Assembly (NCBI GenBank): GCA_026400425.1
Contig: JAPLPC010000066.1
Coordinates: 1-5,267 of the forward strand
Origin: Hyphomicrobiales bacterium
GTDB lineage: Bacteria; Pseudomonadota; Alphaproteobacteria; Rhizobiales; Xanthobacteraceae
Reading direction: 5' to 3'
Length of the DNA: 5,267 nt
Part shown: one piece after another, positions 4,964 to 5,267 of the stretch
How the letters are laid out: the number at the start of each line of letters is the position of its first letter
How positions within the stretch are numbered: the first letter of the stretch is position 1
Position numbers and translations under genes: made by a program
The notes under the pieces: generated by a model
Database searches by the model: none
What the model was told of the DNA's origin: nothing
What the model saw: only the letters and a program-made list of their open reading frames with translations

Positions 4964-5267
4964 CTATTGAGACCCCCGTCCCGTCCGAAGCATGCGTAGC
5001 CTTCGCAATAAACGAATTGAGTCGTTGTAGTTGCGAATTCTAGGATCCTTCGATTCTCTGATTTCCGACAGCAATTGCCAAGCATCATCCGGTGTCATTT
5101 CGCTCGGACGCATGCTTCTATCGCTTAGAAATTTCTCGGAGAGCTCATTCACCGCCTGATTGTAGCGCCCATGCGCACCGTCAGGACCGTTCCAGAAATG
5201 CCCCTGCGGCAACCCATCGGGGCCAGCTCTGAACGTATCGGTTGGCAAGCTGCCTGTGGTTGCGTCG
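4964..5267 (-). CDS. C-terminal part of a probable effector/toxin protein
   Basis: The frame is open to the right edge, so this is the 3' end of a longer gene; the in-frame TTG at 5248 is probably internal. The roughly 100 visible residues read ...TGSLPTDTFRAGPDGLPQG, then HFWNGPDGAHGRYNQAVNEL and helical segments SEKFLSDRSM, TPDDAWQLLSEIRES and DPRIRNYNDSIRLLRRLRML. The histidines in GHFWNG and GAHGRYN, followed by alpha-helices and a basic tail, are compatible with the end of a secreted nuclease-type toxin domain, but no complete catalytic motif is visible. The main argument for an effector is the small immunity-like gene starting 11 bases after its stop. Another possibility is the tail of an unrelated phage-neighbour protein. 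The upstream sequence would settle it. Confidence 0.55.
   Translation of the reverse strand, partial: DATTGSLPTDTFRAGPDGLPQGHFWNGPDGAHGRYNQAVNELSEKFLSDRSMRPSEMTPDDAWQLLSEIRESKDPRIRNYNDSIRLLRRLRMLRTGRGSQ

Noticed and set aside
1..5267. tRNA, rRNA, CRISPR array or transposase
   Set aside because: No cloverleaf, regularly spaced repeats or transposase-like protein was seen on either strand.

Overview
This GC-rich window looks like an alphaproteobacterial chromosome, most likely Bradyrhizobiaceae (Bradyrhizobium/Rhodopseudomonas type). The reasons are codon use, GGTGGGC-type palindromic intergenic repeats, DUF2019 proteins, and a major capsid gene that closely resembles the gene transfer agent (GTA) capsid family of this class. 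All identifications come from reading and memory of families; no database search was run.

Left part, + strand (1-1071): the C-terminal end of a trypsin-like (S1) serine protease, a tandem palindromic repeat, a small exported Tyr/Gly-rich protein, and a 70-residue cytosolic protein of unknown function with a TTG start. These read as ordinary chromosomal genes.

Right part, - strand (5267 down to 1094). In transcription order: (1) the C-terminal end of a probable effector/toxin protein that runs off the window; (2) a 150-residue probable immunity protein 11 bases after it; (3) an HK97-fold major capsid protein of 416 residues, GTA g5-like; (4) two hairpins, the second part of a palindromic element between 12-bp direct repeats; (5) a 279-residue protein with a low-complexity linker and a C-terminal HNH-like putative nuclease domain; (6) a DUF2019/HEAT-like protein whose start codon overlaps the toxin stop (ATGA), followed by a clear rho-independent terminator; (7) a second DUF2019 paralogue, alone, converging on the + strand genes.

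The notable architecture is a GTA/phage-type capsid gene with a candidate effector-immunity module on each side. Effector 2014-2853 plus immunity 1646-2017 is complete. Effector 4964-5267 plus immunity 4500-4952 is cut by the window edge. The extra DUF2019 gene fits an orphan immunity gene left by an earlier toxin. The toxin and immunity genes are visibly less GC-rich than the capsid gene: by hand count 28/60 G+C at 2161-2220 and 31/60 at 4801-4860, against 38/60 at 3601-3660. This suggests exchangeable cargo beside a conserved capsid gene. Toxicity, protection and any link to particles are inferences.
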